From NCBI GenBank assembly GCA_015499995.1, contig JADNRV010000107.1, forward strand, positions 124,001-188,000: 64,000 nt of DNA. Reading direction: 5' to 3'. The notes beneath the pieces were generated by a model, which saw nothing but the letters and a program-made list of their open reading frames with translations, had not been told where the DNA came from and searched no databases. The translations under genes were made by a program, and so were the position numbers. Position 1 is the first letter of the stretch. Each line of letters opens with the position of its first letter. This DNA comes from Flammula alnicola (Eukaryota; Basidiomycota; Agaricomycetes; Agaricales; Strophariaceae). Below, one piece after another: positions 61,908-64,000 of this stretch.

Positions 61908-64000
61908 ACTACTAGATAATCAAGTAGTCGCGTTTAATAGACTCGGTAATGTCTATTAAAGGATCACTATCAAATCTAATCTGCTTCACTTTTAATACTA
62001 CTAGTCTACACTTCAAACACCCAAATCAATGTTTAGTTGACTTAGTTCGTCCAAGGGGAGGATAATAGTTTTATAGTATCGATACCTGATGAAAGGTTTG
62101 CGATAAAAGAAGGTTTCTAACTAAGTAACGGCTGGGGCAAGGCCTTAGACGCGTTAATAGTCAATAGGTCGTTTTAAGTCCAATAGACTTGTGTGATTTC
62201 ATAACTGGTGGCCTGAAACTAGTGCTCTATGCACAAACTGCTAGCTGATCTCGTTCTAACTTGTTCTCCAATTGAGAAGATGGCTCTATGCCCTTTACTT
62301 GTCTTTACTTGTCTCAAAAACTCTACTAGTGGAAAGAGGCGCGCAGACTCCTTATCTGCTGACACTACAGTTCCTAAACAATGGCCAGAGGCGCGTAGAC
62401 GCTTCGTCTACCGACACTACAGTCCAGGTCCCCAGATGTCCTTTGACAAAGGGTAGGTTTTGAACAAGTCACTTAGACAGGTTCCTTGGCTTATAACTCT
62501 CTTTCTTTGGCTTGGAAGCGCACTTAGACACTTGTTCTCTCTCTTAACAGTTCGTTTATATCGTTACTTGGTTTCTTTTATATTATGGGACTCTCGCTTT
62601 GAAGCTACCTAGTACTTAGAGGTGAAACACTTAAGATATAACTCTTAAGCGCTTGTATCTCGTGGGTGGTAAATTGCTTGTATTCTATGGTGTTACAGGG
62701 CTGCTTATATACTACTGAGACGATATATTATTACATAGATGCAATGACGAGAATATAGAGATTTCATGGGCATTTGTGCGCGAGCGGCGGCCTTGTGGAG
62801 TACAGTTTCCGTGCGCGTCCGCTCAATCATGCCTTTTTGGTTGGATCAGGAGCTCAGATCGTCGTCGGCTCGGCTAACTTAAGCGCCTAAGATTTACTCC
62901 TCCTCGACCGTGTGGTATACAGGCTCGTGACCTTTCATTTTCATTGGTATCTTGTCTTGTCATTGGCTATCGACTGACCGGAGCATAGACGCGCTTACAT
63001 CTCGTCGGAGACGCTCGGGCAATCCTCACCCGTTCTGTCTGTGATAATCCTCGTGATTAGGGTTGTAACCCTTTGTCCTCCGTACCTGATACTCTGGTAC
63101 TCTCGGCGTGCATCTGGGATCTCGCTGTGTCGAGTTATGCACCCCGGAAATCTTCCTGTACCAAGTTATTACCCGATATGGTATGTGTTCCCAATTTGGT
63201 ATCCCTTTGATCCGAGCTTTGATCGGCGTTGCTACAGGCGCGTCTATGGGCGTCTGCTTTACCCCGCTGCTCCACTGTCCTCGGTGCCTTCGGCAATGTC
63301 ACGCGACCTGTCCTGTAGTGTGCCTAGATGTCCGTTCTTTAATCTAGAGATCCGCGCCCTCGCTGTATAGGCCGGATGGTTAAGATATTACTGAAAGGCG
63401 CCTATTCCGTACACTTCATTAGATGTATTGACTGTTATCTCAATAGTTACTAATGATAATGTCTTTATTAAACCGCGCATTCCTCGTTATCTTGCATAGT
63501 TTCCTCTAGTCCTTAGTAGTCTTGTCATTGTAATGTCCGGACTTGTAACATTTAGACTACATTGTAAGCTTTACTAAGTGCTAAAAATAGCTCAGGTAAG
63601 GAGAATAGTATTCCGTTCAGAGCTAGCCGCTCGCGGTCTCTTCATCTCCCCCCAACTTAGATATTGACTGTCCCCAGTCAACCGTATCGCACACTACCAA
63701 GGGTCTCTTTCATTTGTTTCTTCGTTCAACATTTGCCTATGCAATCCTTTAGGAGCGCCTATGTTCTCACGACAAAGCTTGCCGTTGTAATGAGAAGCAC
63801 GGTGAAGACTTCCTGCCTAACAAACTTTCTTAAGTTGCCAACTCGTTTTCTAAGGTCCTTCCATTCTAGGAGTAGTTTCCTTAATCGTTGCTGATTCCTG
63901 ATCATCGGTAAGCGCTTCTAATGAGTCCGCTTCCTCGAAAGGCTACAGAACTGATTATATCAAGTTTTAACATATCCTGCGGCTTCTTTCTTGGTGAATA
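61908..64000. repeat. Non-coding repeat region, possibly LTR-derived
   Basis: No open frame above about 110 codons and no recognisable protein. Two imperfect copies of a roughly 39-bp unit (starting AGAGGCGCG, ending ACACTACAGT) lie at 62335-62373 and 62387-62425. A TATATAAGCAG box sits on the minus strand near 62705. These are compatible with the LTR of a minus-strand retroelement extending beyond or lost from this window, but no LTR pair is visible. Confidence 0.35.

Overview
This is a eukaryotic, fungal window, most probably from a mushroom-forming basidiomycete (Agaricomycetes). Genes are split by many short introns (mostly about 45-65 nt, GT-AG, occasionally GC-AG). Gene families include a Tps2-type trehalose-phosphatase, cohesin SMC1, a MAM33/p32 protein, a Gbp2-like three-RRM protein, an MFSD5-like transporter, a class I terpene synthase, a BBE-type FAD oxidase and a DUF6534-type membrane protein. 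There is no operon structure, and no CRISPR array or convincing tRNA was seen.

Layout. 1-5.6 kb: a C2H2 zinc-finger regulator (minus) and sparse DNA. 5.6-9.6 kb: TPS2 (minus, 14 exons; the reading frame closes across all 13 introns). 12.0-13.8 kb: an F-box gene carrying three apparent single-base frameshifts. 14.9-15.8 kb: a non-autonomous DNA transposon just upstream of SMC1 (16.1-21.0 kb, plus). 21.3-25.5 kb: a large serine-rich protein (minus), convergent with SMC1. 27.6-36.6 kb: an accessory block with two paralogous dimeric alpha/beta-barrel proteins, a secreted FAD oxidase and a terpene synthase, with two MITEs inserted. 38.3-48.7 kb: two protein-L-isoaspartate methyltransferase paralogues in inverted orientation around MAM33, a Gbp2-like gene and an MFS transporter. 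49.6-50.9 kb: a membrane protein. 52.9-59.1 kb: a repetitive disordered-protein gene, a DUF6534-type membrane-protein gene with a 10-nt micro-exon, and a decayed copy of the repetitive gene. 59.1-64 kb: gene-poor repeat DNA with two hAT-like MITEs bounded by perfect 8-bp target duplications and traces of what may be an LTR element.

Housekeeping genes (TPS2, SMC1, MAM33, Gbp2-like, MFSD5-like) read without frame breaks. Several accessory genes carry single-base losses, some in homopolymers, which may be real decay or consensus errors. The most interesting parts are the possible terpenoid cluster, the set of small DNA transposons with exact boundaries, the inverted PCMT pair in which one intron donor is GC where the paralogue has GT, and the decaying repetitive-protein family.
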